44,923 nt of DNA from Bacillus sp. AFS088145 (GCF_002564465.1 NZ_NUUX01000012.1:1-44923), one strand, 5' to 3'; counted from the stretch's first letter, positions 15,901 through 27,352 are shown. The notes: generated by a model from the sequence alone, not told the origin. Numbers and translations are program-made.

Positions 15901-16301
15901 ATGTTTATGTATTCATTTTTTATAGGCTATAACACTTTAAACCATTTCTTTACCCGATCTCCACGTTTGAATTTCCCCCTATTCTTAAATGAATAGAGGG
16001 TTTTTATTATTATTAGATAAAAAAAAGTCAGATTCTATAAATAGAATCCGACTTTTTAACTTTTTTAATTATGCTTTTTTAACGTTAGTAGCTTGTGGTC
16101 CGCGTTGACCTTGTTCTACATCAAATGTAACTGCTTGACCTTCATCTAATGATTTGAATCCTTCAGATTGAATTGCTGAGAAGTGAACGAATACATCATC
16201 ACCATTTTCACGCTCGATGAATCCAAAACCTTTTTCTGCATTAAACCATTTTACTTTACCATGTTCCATTTTTTGTTTCCTCCTTATGTGCTTAAACACA
16301 T
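15901..16301. repeat. Duplicated csp module, copy B
   Basis: A direct repeat of 13711-14106. It begins at the sequence TTCATTTTTTATAGGCTATAA and ends in the csp leader. It includes the two hairpins at about 15977-16012 and 16022-16060. Confidence 0.85.
16069..16269 (-). CDS. cspB: Cold shock protein, copy B
   Basis: 66 residues, nearly identical to copy A, with KGFGFI and VFVHF intact. The ATG at 16269 has GGAGG 8 bases upstream; an upstream in-frame extension (to 16299) has no RBS. Its terminator (GTCAGATTCTA and a near-complement) is less perfect than that of copy A. The 5' leaders diverge beyond about 30 bases from the RBS, so the two copies may be regulated differently. Confidence 0.95.
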   Translation of the reverse strand: MEHGKVKWFNAEKGFGFIERENGDDVFVHFSAIQSEGFKSLDEGQAVTFDVEQGQRGPQATNVKKA

Positions 16302-16519
16302 TTAATGTTTATATAATAACAATTTAATGTAAGATAATCAAATTATCTTACGAAAAAAATAGGTCTTTTCACTTATATAATTTGAAATTAAAGGATTCTC
16401 TTTAATTTTTAATTAGAAATCATTGGATATTAGTAGCTATTTTCGATGATTAGTTAAGGATTAAGATAGGCACCCGCCCTTCATTTTCTTCATAAGATAC
16501 TGAGTAAAAATTAAAAAGT

Positions 16520-16903
16520 ATGAAGAAAGTGATGAATATGTCAACTTGTCAAAGACTTGCGGATATGATTGGAGGAGAAGTTGTTCAAGCTACACCTGTA
16601 TGTGTAATTATGCGTCTTCGTGATATTAATGCAACTATTTTTAGGTCGTAGGACTCGTTCTCCATTAGCACTTCCATTCATGTTATCTTTTGAAGATAAT
16701 GGTTATCTGTTGTACGTCAGAAAGAGATTAACCCATTAATGTCAGCATTACGAAAAAGAGGAATTATCGTGACAGCAGTTCATAACCATTGGCTGTTTGA
16801 TAAACCACATTTAATGTATATGCATTGGGAGAATGTTAATTTGGATCCAGTTGAATTTACAAGAGTTAGTTTTGAAGCAGCAAAAGAAGCAGGGCTTTTT
16901 TAA
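16520..16903 (+). pseudogene. DUF1259 protein gene with two frameshifts
   Basis: Three frames are needed to read it. The first gives MSTCQRLADMIGGEVVQATP to RDINATIF. The second, after a T5 run near 16635, gives LGRRTRSPLALPFMLSFEDN. The third, after about 16715, gives EINPLMSALRKRGIIVTAVH, NHWLFDKPHLMYMHWENV and the natural end EAAKEAGLF. The conserved ALRKRGI-VTA-HNHWLF text is typical of DUF1259 (LppY/LpqO-like) proteins. Two independent frameshifts make a sequencing error unlikely. Confidence 0.8.
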
Positions 16904-16964
16904 TGATACTTAATTTAAATTAAGTGACTAAAATTATCTAGAGTAAATAAACAATAAATGAAAT

Positions 16965-17012
16965 AAAAAAAAGCAATTAGACAGTTCACTTCTGATCCGA
17001 TTGCTTTTTTTT
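16965..17012. terminator. Bidirectional terminator
   Basis: AAAAAAAAGCAAT pairs with ATTGCTTTTTTTT, with a 22-base inner segment. It lies between the DUF1259 remnant and the convergent YCII gene. Confidence 0.75.
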
Positions 17013-17040
17013 AATTAGTTCAATTTTTTTAACAGCTACG

Positions 17041-17376
17041 TCATGAATTTTGTTTAGGGAGTACTGCGAGCATCGGATAATATTCCGTAGTCATAATCCC
17101 AGCAATCACGGCGGGATCTTCCTCGATTAGTTTTGGGACTTGTGCCTCATTTATAACTTCAATTATTGCAATTCCATGAGGTGAAGAAGGATTTCGAACC
17201 GGTCCGAACACTAGAGCAATACCCTGGTTTTGTTTTTCTGTCCAGTAAGCTATATGGTTTCCCATAATATTCCGTTCTTCATCTGTCATGTCCTGTTGAA
17301 AGGTTGTTCTAGGGGGAATAGATTTTAGCATAAAGTGCATCTTTACTGAATCATTAATTGGTGTGTTATCTGTCAT
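17041..17376 (-). CDS. YCII-related protein
   Basis: 111 residues from the ATG at 17376, which has GGAGGT 9 bases upstream; a longer frame lacks an RBS. The ferredoxin-like YCII pattern is visible: KMHFMLKSIPPRTTF, EERNIMGNHIAYWTEKQNQG, LVFGPVRNPSSPHGIAIIEV and DPAVIAGIMTTEYYPM (the conserved DP-x5-G near the end). These proteins are small dimers often linked to sigma factors or aromatic metabolism; the function is unknown here. It is divergent from the MarR/ABC operon. Confidence 0.8.
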   Translation of the reverse strand: MTDNTPINDSVKMHFMLKSIPPRTTFQQDMTDEERNIMGNHIAYWTEKQNQGIALVFGPVRNPSSPHGIAIIEVINEAQVPKLIEEDPAVIAGIMTTEYYPMLAVLPKQNS

Positions 17377-17534
17377 CCTTAATTTACCTCCATTCATTCT
17401 GATAATCTTTACCTTCAATTATTTCACAATTAACTTTAGAATACACTTCACAATCTGAGATAAATCAAATGACTGAATAATTTAAGAAATGCAGTAGAAA
17501 ATATCCTATTGTAATTTTTATTAATAATTTTTAA

Positions 17535-17564
17535 TTGTACAAATCAACAATAAAGTTTTATTAT
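17535..17564 (+). promoter_or_regulatory. Promoter of marR-ABC operon
   Basis: TTGTAC and TATTAT with an 18-bp spacer. Transcription would begin at about 17571, inside the palindrome described next. Confidence 0.5.
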
Positions 17565-17566
17565 TA

Positions 17567-17597
17567 GTTTACAATGTTAACAGTTAATATAGTAAAC
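17567..17597. promoter_or_regulatory. 31-bp palindrome, likely MarR operator
   Basis: Outer arms GTTTAC and GTAAAC and inner arms TTAAC and GTTAA share one centre (17582), with 13 of 15 base pairs matched. It lies 7 bp before the RBS of the marR gene, the usual place for an autoregulated MarR operator. Confidence 0.7.
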
Positions 17598-17613
17598 CAA
17601 TATGAGAGGTGAT

Positions 17614-18075
17614 ATGATGCCGGATTTTCAACAAGCAATCGATTTAACAAATTCATTTGTTTCGATTGCGCGCCAACTAAAAAGAATAAACTTACAAACT
17701 GCAACTAAACTTGGGATAACCTTTCAACAGTTAATTATCCTCAATTCAATTCGAAATAATGAAGGGTTATCACAAAAAGAACTAACTGAACGAATTAGAA
17801 CTGCTAAAAGCAGAGTAAGTCTTAGTATTGATGAGTTGGAGAAGAAAAATTATGTAAAAAGAGAAACGTCAGCTATTGATCGCCGAGAAACTCAATTATT
17901 TTTAACGCCCGATGGTGAAGCATTATGTCAACGTTATCGTGAAGAATCAGAAGCATATAAGAGTTTAGCAAATTCACTGGAACAATTTTCACAGGATGAG
18001 CTTAATATACTTATAGACATGCAAAAAAAAATTTTAACTGATTTATCAAATGAACAAACTAATTGTTCGAAATAA
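17614..18075 (+). CDS. MarR-family transcriptional regulator
   Basis: About 153 residues from ATG 17614 or 17617 (GAGAGGTG just upstream favours these over 17602). The winged-helix segment is FQQLIILNSIRNNEGLSQKELTERIRTAKSRVSLSIDELEKKNYVKRE followed by the wing (TSAIDRRETQLFLTPDG) with the family-typical D-RR-x5-LT. It probably represses the ABC exporter, which starts 15 bp downstream, through the palindrome ahead of both. The ligand is unknown, but drugs or phenolic compounds are usual for this layout. Confidence 0.9.
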   Translation: MMPDFQQAIDLTNSFVSIARQLKRINLQTATKLGITFQQLIILNSIRNNEGLSQKELTERIRTAKSRVSLSIDELEKKNYVKRETSAIDRRETQLFLTPDGEALCQRYREESEAYKSLANSLEQFSQDELNILIDMQKKILTDLSNEQTNCSK

Positions 18076-18090
18076 GGAGGACGTTTAATT

Positions 18091-19929
18091 ATGTCAGGAT
18101 GGGGTGGTGGACCTCCGATGGGTCCCCATGGTTTTGGGCGAATGAAATATGATAAAAACGCACAAAAACCAAATATATCAAAGGCAATACTATTTAGAAT
18201 TGCAAAATATTTTATTCCGTATTGGAAGCAAACAACACTTGTCGTGCTTATTTTATTAGTTACTTCAGTACTAGGCATTTTACCGCCTATCATCATTCAA
18301 CATATTGTTGATACAGCCTTACCAAATAAAGATTTAAGTCTCCTAATGTATCTCGTACTTGCCTCACTTAGTACTACGATTATTTCAGAGTTATTGGGTG
18401 TTTGGCAAAATTATTTAAATGCATATGTTGCCCAAAAAATTATTTACGATATGAGAAATCAAATGTATCTTCATTTACAACAAATGCCATACCAATTTTA
18501 TTCGAACGTTAAGCAAGGTGAAGTGATCACCCGAATGACGGCTGATATTTCTGGTGTTAAAGCTGTTTTTGATAGTACGATTGTGAGTTTCGCAAATAAT
18601 CTATTCATTCTTATTTCTACCGCTACCACATTGTTAATAGTGAACTGGAGGCTTGGAATACTAGGATTAATCATTGTACCATTATTTATTCTACCGACTC
18701 GTAAAATGGGGAGTGTTCGTTGGAGTATTGCAAAACAAACACAGGAAAAAACAAGTGAGCAAAATCATATTATACAAGAAACATTAAATATAAGTGGTTA
18801 TTTATTAATGAAGCTTTTTACAAAGGAACAAAAGGAATTTAAAAATTTTGATGATATTAATGTACAGGCTACTAATCTTAAAATAAAGGAATCTATGGCA
18901 GGCCGCTGGTTTATGATGATTTTATCAACCTTTACTAGCATCGGCCCAATGCTTATCTATTTATATGGTGGATATTTATTTATTCACGGTCAGATTACAA
19001 TTGGGGCTATTATTAGCTTTGTAGCTTTACTTGGTCGTTTATATGGGCCAGTTGGACAATTAACAAATCTCTATGTAAATATTACAAGTTCGATCGCTTT
19101 ATTCGAACGTATTTTTGAATATTTCGATATGAAATTAACGATTAAAGATCGTGATGATGCGACCGAAATGAATGTTACTCATTTAGATATTGAATTTAAC
19201 GATGTATCATTTTCTTATCAGAAAGATAAAACGGCATTGCAAAATATTTCCTTTATTGCTCCATCCGGTACAATGACTGCTTTAGTTGGACCTAGTGGTG
19301 CTGGTAAAACAACCATTACCAATTTAATTCCTCGTTTGTATGATTTTACATCTGGTTCAATCAAAATTGGGGGTCGTGATATTAGAGAATTCACGCTTGA
19401 ATCATTACGGTCTCATATTGGACTTGTTACACAGGATAGCTATTTATTTAATGGAACGATTAAAGAAAATTTATTATATGCAAGCCCTGATGCATCAGAT
19501 GAAGAAATTACGAATGCTTGTAAGGCTGCATATATTCATGATTTTATTATGGACTTACCAAATGGTTATGAGACAATTGTAGGGAATCGAGGAATCAAAC
19601 TTTCAGGAGGCGAAAAACAAAGAATTTCAATCGCTCGTGTATTATTGAAAAATCCTGAAATCATTATTCTTGATGAAGCAACTTCTTCATTAGATACTTT
19701 ATCTGAATTTTATATTCAAAGTGCTATACAAGGATTATTAAAAAATAAAACGTCCATTGTTATTGCTCATAGACTTTCAACCATTATGGCCGCGGATCAC
19801 ATCATTGTGTTAAAGGATGGTCAAATTGTTGAGGAAGGCAAACATGAAGAGTTGCTTATGCACAATGGATTATATAAAGAATTATATAATAAACAATTTG
19901 GTAGAAAAGCAATCGCATCAATTGAATAG
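18091..19929 (+). CDS. ABC-type multidrug exporter half-transporter
   Basis: 612 residues: a Gly/Pro-rich N-terminus (GWGGGPPMGPHGFG), six membrane helices (about 40-320) and an ATPase domain with Walker A GPSGAGKTT (400-408), signature LSGGEKQR (from 504), Walker B IIILDEATSSLD and the H-loop IAHRLST. This is a fused membrane-ATPase exporter of the MsbA/LmrA type that works as a dimer; the substrate is unknown. TAAGGAGG lies before the ATG. It is the second gene of marR-ABC and ends at a strong terminator. Confidence 0.93.
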   Translation: MSGWGGGPPMGPHGFGRMKYDKNAQKPNISKAILFRIAKYFIPYWKQTTLVVLILLVTSVLGILPPIIIQHIVDTALPNKDLSLLMYLVLASLSTTIISELLGVWQNYLNAYVAQKIIYDMRNQMYLHLQQMPYQFYSNVKQGEVITRMTADISGVKAVFDSTIVSFANNLFILISTATTLLIVNWRLGILGLIIVPLFILPTRKMGSVRWSIAKQTQEKTSEQNHIIQETLNISGYLLMKLFTKEQKEFKNFDDINVQATNLKIKESMAGRWFMMILSTFTSIGPMLIYLYGGYLFIHGQITIGAIISFVALLGRLYGPVGQLTNLYVNITSSIALFERIFEYFDMKLTIKDRDDATEMNVTHLDIEFNDVSFSYQKDKTALQNISFIAPSGTMTALVGPSGAGKTTITNLIPRLYDFTSGSIKIGGRDIREFTLESLRSHIGLVTQDSYLFNGTIKENLLYASPDASDEEITNACKAAYIHDFIMDLPNGYETIVGNRGIKLSGGEKQRISIARVLLKNPEIIILDEATSSLDTLSEFYIQSAIQGLLKNKTSIVIAHRLSTIMAADHIIVLKDGQIVEEGKHEELLMHNGLYKELYNKQFGRKAIASIE

Positions 19930-19962
19930 AAAAAAGCACAGATCTATTTCTGTGCTTTTTTT
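19930..19962 (+). terminator. Terminator of marR-ABC operon
   Basis: AAAAAAGCACAG pairs with CTGTGCTTTTTT directly after the stop codon. Confidence 0.9.
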
Positions 19963-20100
19963 ATATATTTAAATTCATTTTTAGTTGATTCGATTTTGTT
20001 ACATACACTTCCTACTTTAATTATACCATAAAAAAAATGGCCAAAATAGACTTTATCTTCTTATTTTCTACTGATAAAATCAATAGACATTAAACTTTAG

Positions 20101-22722
<2,622 letters not shown>

Positions 22723-22737
22723 TTATTGAATGTATAG

Positions 22738-22774
22738 GTCGTTTTCCAAATGTGAAAAGCGGCTTATTTTTTTA
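22738..22774 (+). terminator. Terminator of rph
   Basis: GTCGTTTTC pairs with GAAAAGCGGC (G-T pairs included), followed by TTATTTTTTT. Confidence 0.7.
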
Positions 22775-22860
22775 TTGAAATATATGACAATTTAGGCAAT
22801 TACTGCAAAATTATGTTGTATAATAGTCTAAATATAAGGTAACGAGAGGAGATGGTCGTC

Positions 22861-23478
22861 ATGCTGTCATTTATTTTTGTTGTATTAATGCTATTTTTAA
22901 TACCAGGACCCGCTGTACTTTTAACATTATCCCAAACAATGAAAGGTGGGAAATGGAATGGCATCTTAACAGGTGTTGGGATTGCTGTCGGTGATTTAAT
23001 TCATACATGTGCATCCGTATTTGGACTATCTGCAATTTTAATGACTTCTGCATTTGCATTTGAAATCGTTAAATATTTAGGTGCAGCTTATTTATTTTAT
23101 TTAGGAATCACTGCAATCATTAAAAAATCGAAAAACAGTAAAAAACCAACTGAACAAAAAGAAGTAAATAATAAACTTTCCTTTCGTCAAGCAGTGCTAA
23201 TCGAAGTATTAAACCCTAAAACTGCTCTATTTTTCTTAGCACTTTTACCTCAATTTGTTGAACATAATGGTCATCCAGTATTCATTCAACTTTTAACTCT
23301 TGGTTTAACATTTGTATTACTTAGTATTTTGTACACAACTTTACTAGTGCTTTTATCAAGTGTAATCGGTAAAAAACTCTTTAGTAATAAAACAAAAGCA
23401 CCAAAATGGATGGGCAAAGCGATTGGTTTAGTCTATATTGGATTAGGTTTAAGAGTTGCTCTTCAAACACAATCATAA
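22861..23478 (+). CDS. LysE/RhtB-family amino acid exporter
   Basis: 205 residues from the ATG at 22861 (GAGAGGAG 9 bases upstream). The N-terminus has the family motif LIPGPAVLLTLSQTMKGGKWNGILTGVGIAVGD, and helices 3-6 follow with KYLGAAYLFYLGI and EVLNPKTALFFLALLPQFV, the conserved NPK-x3-FF motif. Such proteins export amino acids or homoserine lactone-like compounds across the membrane. It is monocistronic, with a TATAAT at 22819 and a terminator at 23497. Confidence 0.92.
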   Translation: MLSFIFVVLMLFLIPGPAVLLTLSQTMKGGKWNGILTGVGIAVGDLIHTCASVFGLSAILMTSAFAFEIVKYLGAAYLFYLGITAIIKKSKNSKKPTEQKEVNNKLSFRQAVLIEVLNPKTALFFLALLPQFVEHNGHPVFIQLLTLGLTFVLLSILYTTLLVLLSSVIGKKLFSNKTKAPKWMGKAIGLVYIGLGLRVALQTQS

Positions 23479-23496
23479 CAGTTTAATATCATTTAT

Positions 23497-23527
23497 AAAA
23501 AAAGGAGGCCGACTGGCATCCTTTTTC
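23497..23527 (+). terminator. Terminator of lysE-type gene
   Basis: AAAAAGGA(G)GCC pairs with GGC(A)TCCTTTTT around GACT. Confidence 0.75.
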
Positions 23528-23736
23528 TTTCGCACGTAATATTTGTTATATCAATTTTTTTAGTTGAAAACTCTTGTATATTTTTTTTGAAAAGATGTGT
23601 TCTAATGATTAATTTTGAAAAATTTGTAGATGAAGCTTCATTATTAAGGGAAATGAACAAAAAAAGCTAGAAAGTACATTAAACATAAATTAGGAGCTGA
23701 CTATTCAGCTCCATAAACATATAAGGTAATTGATAT

Positions 23737-24045
23737 TCACTCAAAATACAAATGATAATGGTTTTTACATCCGGGATTAAAATCTGATTCACATTTTGGA
23801 CATTTGTAATTACAATCTTGATATTCTTGAATTGTTAATTCCTCATGACAGCTACCACAAAAAATTGCATTTGTTTGCCATTCATCTTTGCCCCAGACTT
23901 TTGGTTCATGATTAGCACTTTCCTCATGGCAATAATAACAACCATAGTACGTATCACAGCACTTGAATTTGATGGCAATAATATCTCTTGCTGTATGGTA
24001 ATGTTTACAGCGTGTATGTAGATCGATTGAACCGATTACTTTCAT
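23737..24045 (-). CDS. CHY zinc finger protein
   Basis: 102 residues with a dense set of Cys and His in the CHY zinc finger order: TRCKHYH, FKCCDTYYGCYYCHEE, NHEP, IFCGSCHEELT, YKCPKCESDFNPGCKNHYHLYF. CHY fingers bind three zinc ions; in bacteria such short proteins have no assigned role, while in eukaryotes the domain is joined to RING ubiquitin ligases. The start follows a GAGAGGTA RBS. It lies 40 bp after the yhfS stop codon on the same strand and may be at the end of that operon. Confidence 0.9.
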   Translation of the reverse strand: MKVIGSIDLHTRCKHYHTARDIIAIKFKCCDTYYGCYYCHEESANHEPKVWGKDEWQTNAIFCGSCHEELTIQEYQDCNYKCPKCESDFNPGCKNHYHLYFE

Positions 24046-24086
24046 ATATTTACCTCTCTTTATACTTCTTACTAATTCATGATTTT

Positions 24087-25193
24087 TTAATTTTGTTTTA
24101 CGACCTCGAATAAGACAGCTAATCCGATTCCACCACCACTTCCAATAGCAGCAACTACATAATTTGATACTAAGTTTTTTCTTCTTTGTACTTCATAGAA
24201 AAGTCTCGTGATCATGATACTTCCTGATGCTCCATACGGATGACCAATCGTTAATGCTCCACCACAACTATTTAACTTGGAAGTGGGGATGGAAAGTTCC
24301 TTAGAACAGGCTAGAACTTTTGAAGAAAAAGCCTCATTTATTTCATAAAGTTCAATATCTGCAACTGTTAATTTGTTTCTACTTAATAATTCTTGAATAG
24401 CAGGGATCGGTGCTGCACCTGGATAATTAGGATGAACACCAGAAACTTGACTATCCACAAATCGTAAAACTGGTTTTAAACCGTTTTTTATCGCTTCATT
24501 TTCTTCCATAATTAGAACAGCGGAGGCTCCATCATGGATTCCACAACTATTTGCTGCAGTGACAGTACCATTCTTTTTAAAAACAGGTTTTGCTCTTTTT
24601 AAAAGTTCTTCCATCTTTCTATTTTTGAAAAATACTTCATCTCGTTCAACATCACCAACTGGAATAATCTCTTCATTGAAGTGTCCATTATGATGAGATT
24701 CCCAGCTTCGTGTGTAACTTAATAATGCATATTGATCTTGAGCTTCTCTTGAGATATCGTATTTTTCAGCCACATTTTCCGCTGCAATCCCCATATCAGG
24801 ATCACCAATTTTGTCAGGTGAAAATCTAGCTCTAGCAGGAAATGGGGAGGTACTAGTACTTTCAACTCCTCCAGCAAGATAACAATTTCCAGCACCACCT
24901 TGGACTAAATAACAAGCCATTCGAATCGCTTCTAATCCTGCGCTACATTGACGATCAATTGTGATTCCTGGGACTGTAAGAGAAAGATTCGCTTCCAATG
25001 CAGAAACTCGAGCGACATTTCCCCCTGGGCCAACAACATTTCCTAAAATGATGTCATCAATTTTTTCATCTAACCCATCTGCCAAATATTTGAGCAGCGG
25101 GGCAGCAAGCTCATGTGGTTGAAAATCACGTAAAATTCCACCTTTTTTTCCAATAGGTGTTCGCTTTGCTTTGACAATGACAACTCTTTTAAT
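24087..25193 (-). CDS. yhfS: Thiolase (acetyl-CoA acetyltransferase-like) YhfS
   Basis: 368 residues if it starts at ATT 25193; the text KRVVIVKAKRTPIGKK is the normal thiolase N-terminus and has no ATG, GTG or TTG before it, because an in-frame TGA lies 3 codons upstream. The first usual start codon, TTG at 25085, would delete 36 conserved residues. AGGTGA lies 8 bases before the ATT, which overlaps the yhfT stop codon. The nucleophile is present (RQCSAG, Cys83) and so is GHPYGASG (His318), but the acceptor Cys of the C-terminal CxGGG motif is Gly (IGSGGG, Gly351). It is the third gene of bioY-yhfT-yhfS. Its role is unproven; it is thought to act in fatty acid or biotin precursor metabolism. 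Confidence 0.82.
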   Translation of the reverse strand: MKRVVIVKAKRTPIGKKGGILRDFQPHELAAPLLKYLADGLDEKIDDIILGNVVGPGGNVARVSALEANLSLTVPGITIDRQCSAGLEAIRMACYLVQGGAGNCYLAGGVESTSTSPFPARARFSPDKIGDPDMGIAAENVAEKYDISREAQDQYALLSYTRSWESHHNGHFNEEIIPVGDVERDEVFFKNRKMEELLKRAKPVFKKNGTVTAANSCGIHDGASAVLIMEENEAIKNGLKPVLRFVDSQVSGVHPNYPGAAPIPAIQELLSRNKLTVADIELYEINEAFSSKVLACSKELSIPTSKLNSCGGALTIGHPYGASGSIMITRLFYEVQRRKNLVSNYVVAAIGSGGGIGLAVLFEVVKQN

Positions 25194-26655
25194 TGTTAGT
25201 CACCTGCATTTCGATTTGTTTAATTAGCTCTGCGCGTGCGATCTTTCCGCTAGTCGTATACGGCATTTCATTTTGAAAAAACCATTTACGAGGTATTTTA
25301 TAAGCTGATAAGTGTGTCTTACAAAATCTTTTTAACTCAAACGAATTAGATTTGCCTTTGATGACTGCAGCAACAATCTGACCCCAATACGGGTTTGAAA
25401 GGCCAACGACTGCAACTTCCTCAACATCCGGATGAAGAGAAATAACTTTTTCGATTTCTTCAGGAAATATATTAATACCTCCGTATAGAATCATGTTTTT
25501 TTCTCGTCCGTTAATTGTTAGAAAACCGTCTTCATCAATAAAACCCATATCATGAACAGTAGCCCAGCCGTCATTATCTTTAATTGAATAAAGGGTTCTT
25601 TCATTTTCTTCAAAGTACCCATTTATTAAATACTTACTTTTCACATATATTTTTCCAGTTTCATTCGGTTTTGCTAACTCTTGGTCTGGCCGACGAATTT
25701 GCAACTCCACACCATAACAAGGTTTCCCAACCGTTTTTGCCTTATCGACACCATCTCGATCCGACAAAACGGTAATGAAGCTTAGCTCACTAGCGCCAAA
25801 AAATTCGTAGATCGTCATAGCAGGAAACAAATGACGAAATTCAATTTTAGATTTTTCGGTCCACTTTGCACCTGACGAAAGTATCTTCATCGCTTGATCG
25901 ACTTGAATACCTTCTTTTATTAATGCTTCGATCATTGTCGGAACAACATAAACTGTCGTAATAGGAACAGAATTGATTCGTGATATTACATTTAAAGGAG
26001 AAAACTTTTCTAAAAGAATAACTGTTCCACCTAAATATAAGGTACTGATGGCACCATATAGAAAATGAGAATGGATTAAAGCTCCAGGTATAAGAGTTTG
26101 ATCCGCTTCATCTAATCCAAAGTCAAAGCGATTGCAATCAAAGCTAGCAACCCATGAATCTTGAGAACGGATAAATGCTTTCGGACTCCCGGTTGTACCT
26201 GAAGTAAATCCCACATAGAAAGGAAGGTTCTCAATTATCTCCATTGAAGATAAGGTATCAAATTGAGCAATTTCTAGTAAGATATCATTTAAAATCTTCA
26301 CATTTGGATGGATTGAATGAATCTTATTGTACATTTCTTTTGTTGTAACAATGATCGCAGGATTCGAAAGCTTTACCCTTTTTTCCAAATCAGCTAGATT
26401 CCATTTCATATCATACGGAACAGCGATCCAACCCGCTTTAGACGCTCCTGTAAACATCTGTAAGAAGGAAATACCATTCGGTAAAAGAATTCCAATTGTT
26501 TTGGAATTTAATCGAAAAGAGTGTAGCCAATTAGCCGTTTGATTTATTAATTGATTCCATTCCTTATAACTGATTTGTTGATTACTCGTATGGATCGCAA
26601 TTTTGTCAGGGGACAATATAGCGTTTTTCTGATAGGTTTCTGTAATATTTGCCAT
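25189..26655 (-). CDS. yhfT: Acyl-CoA ligase YhfT (AMP-binding enzyme)
   Basis: 488 residues of the ANL adenylating family: P-loop-like motif VGFTSGTTGSPKAF (about 148-161), the A5 motif YEFFGASE, the hinge DMGFIDEDGFLTINGREKNMILYGG and the C-terminal catalytic Lys in YTTSGKIARAEL. It forms an acyl-adenylate and then acyl-CoA. GAGGTGAT precedes the ATG. A terminator-like hairpin separates it from bioY, and it overlaps the thiolase gene. The order bioY-yhfT-yhfS is the same as in B. subtilis, where it is under BirA control. Confidence 0.9.
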   Translation of the reverse strand: MANITETYQKNAILSPDKIAIHTSNQQISYKEWNQLINQTANWLHSFRLNSKTIGILLPNGISFLQMFTGASKAGWIAVPYDMKWNLADLEKRVKLSNPAIIVTTKEMYNKIHSIHPNVKILNDILLEIAQFDTLSSMEIIENLPFYVGFTSGTTGSPKAFIRSQDSWVASFDCNRFDFGLDEADQTLIPGALIHSHFLYGAISTLYLGGTVILLEKFSPLNVISRINSVPITTVYVVPTMIEALIKEGIQVDQAMKILSSGAKWTEKSKIEFRHLFPAMTIYEFFGASELSFITVLSDRDGVDKAKTVGKPCYGVELQIRRPDQELAKPNETGKIYVKSKYLINGYFEENERTLYSIKDNDGWATVHDMGFIDEDGFLTINGREKNMILYGGINIFPEEIEKVISLHPDVEEVAVVGLSNPYWGQIVAAVIKGKSNSFELKRFCKTHLSAYKIPRKWFFQNEMPYTTSGKIARAELIKQIEMQVTNN

Positions 26656-26671
26656 TTATAATCACCTCTAT

Positions 26672-26697
26672 AAAAAAGAGACACAACAAGAGTGTCC
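26672..26697 (-). terminator. Internal terminator between bioY and yhfT
   Basis: On the minus strand GGGACAC pairs with GTGTCTC (one G-T) and is followed by TTTTTT. It lies within the operon and would lower yhfT/yhfS expression relative to bioY. Confidence 0.7.
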
Positions 26698-26705
26698 CAA
26701 AAGAT

Positions 26706-27284
26706 TTACATATTTTCAGTTGATTGTTTTGAATAGTTCTTTGTCAATGAGCTTGAAAAAACCGGTTGTTGTCTTAGTTTGTATACTAATATTGAAGCAA
26801 GAATCGCTTTTAATACATCTCCTGGAATATAAACTAAACTTAATTTAACCGCTGTCATAACTGGAATTCCCATCATAACCGCTTGAATTGGGATTCCGAT
26901 TAAGTAGATTAATAGAATTCCAACCGTCAAGTTAATCAATAAGACATGTTTTAATTTTAACGTTTTAAAACGAGATAATAAATACCCAATAACAAAAGCC
27001 GTAATAGGCCATGAAATTAAATAACCAACACTTGGTCCTGCAAATACACTAAAACCACCACGACCACCGGATAGAAGCGGCATTCCAACTGCAACTAGTA
27101 ATAAAAAGATGGTTTGGCTTAGTGCACCTAATCTTGCACCTAAAACACCACCAGTAAGAAGAACGCCAAGAGTTTGTAATGTAATTGGAACTGGTGTAAA
27201 GGATAACATAATCGGAGGAACTTGTCCAAGGACACCCATAACTGCTGCAAACATTGCTACAAATGTAATTTCTTTGATTTTCAT
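26706..27284 (-). CDS. bioY: Biotin transporter substrate-binding subunit BioY
   Basis: 192 residues, six membrane helices, with the BioY signatures VPPIMLSFTPVPITLQTLGVLLTGGVLGARLGALSQ and GGRGGFSVFAGPSVGYLISWP. BioY is the S component of ECF-type biotin transporters and binds biotin in the membrane, with or without the shared EcfAT module. AGGAG lies before the ATG. The promoter is overlapped by a BirA box, so it should be repressed when biotin is plentiful. B. subtilis calls this gene yhfU. Confidence 0.95.
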   Translation of the reverse strand: MKIKEITFVAMFAAVMGVLGQVPPIMLSFTPVPITLQTLGVLLTGGVLGARLGALSQTIFLLLVAVGMPLLSGGRGGFSVFAGPSVGYLISWPITAFVIGYLLSRFKTLKLKHVLLINLTVGILLIYLIGIPIQAVMMGIPVMTAVKLSLVYIPGDVLKAILASILVYKLRQQPVFSSSLTKNYSKQSTENM

Positions 27285-27323
27285 TTTAATTCTCCTAATG
27301 TCAGTTTTCTGATAACTATTATC

Positions 27324-27352
27324 ATATTAATGAAACTTAAATTATATGTCAA
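27324..27352 (-). promoter_or_regulatory. Sigma-A promoter of bioY operon
   Basis: On the minus strand TTGACA and TAATAT with a 17-bp spacer, about 40 bp before the bioY start codon. Confidence 0.8.

Noticed and set aside
23605-23670. 21-codon frame MINFEKFVDEASLLREMNKK
   Set aside because: Too short and without a clear RBS; may be a remnant but cannot be supported.
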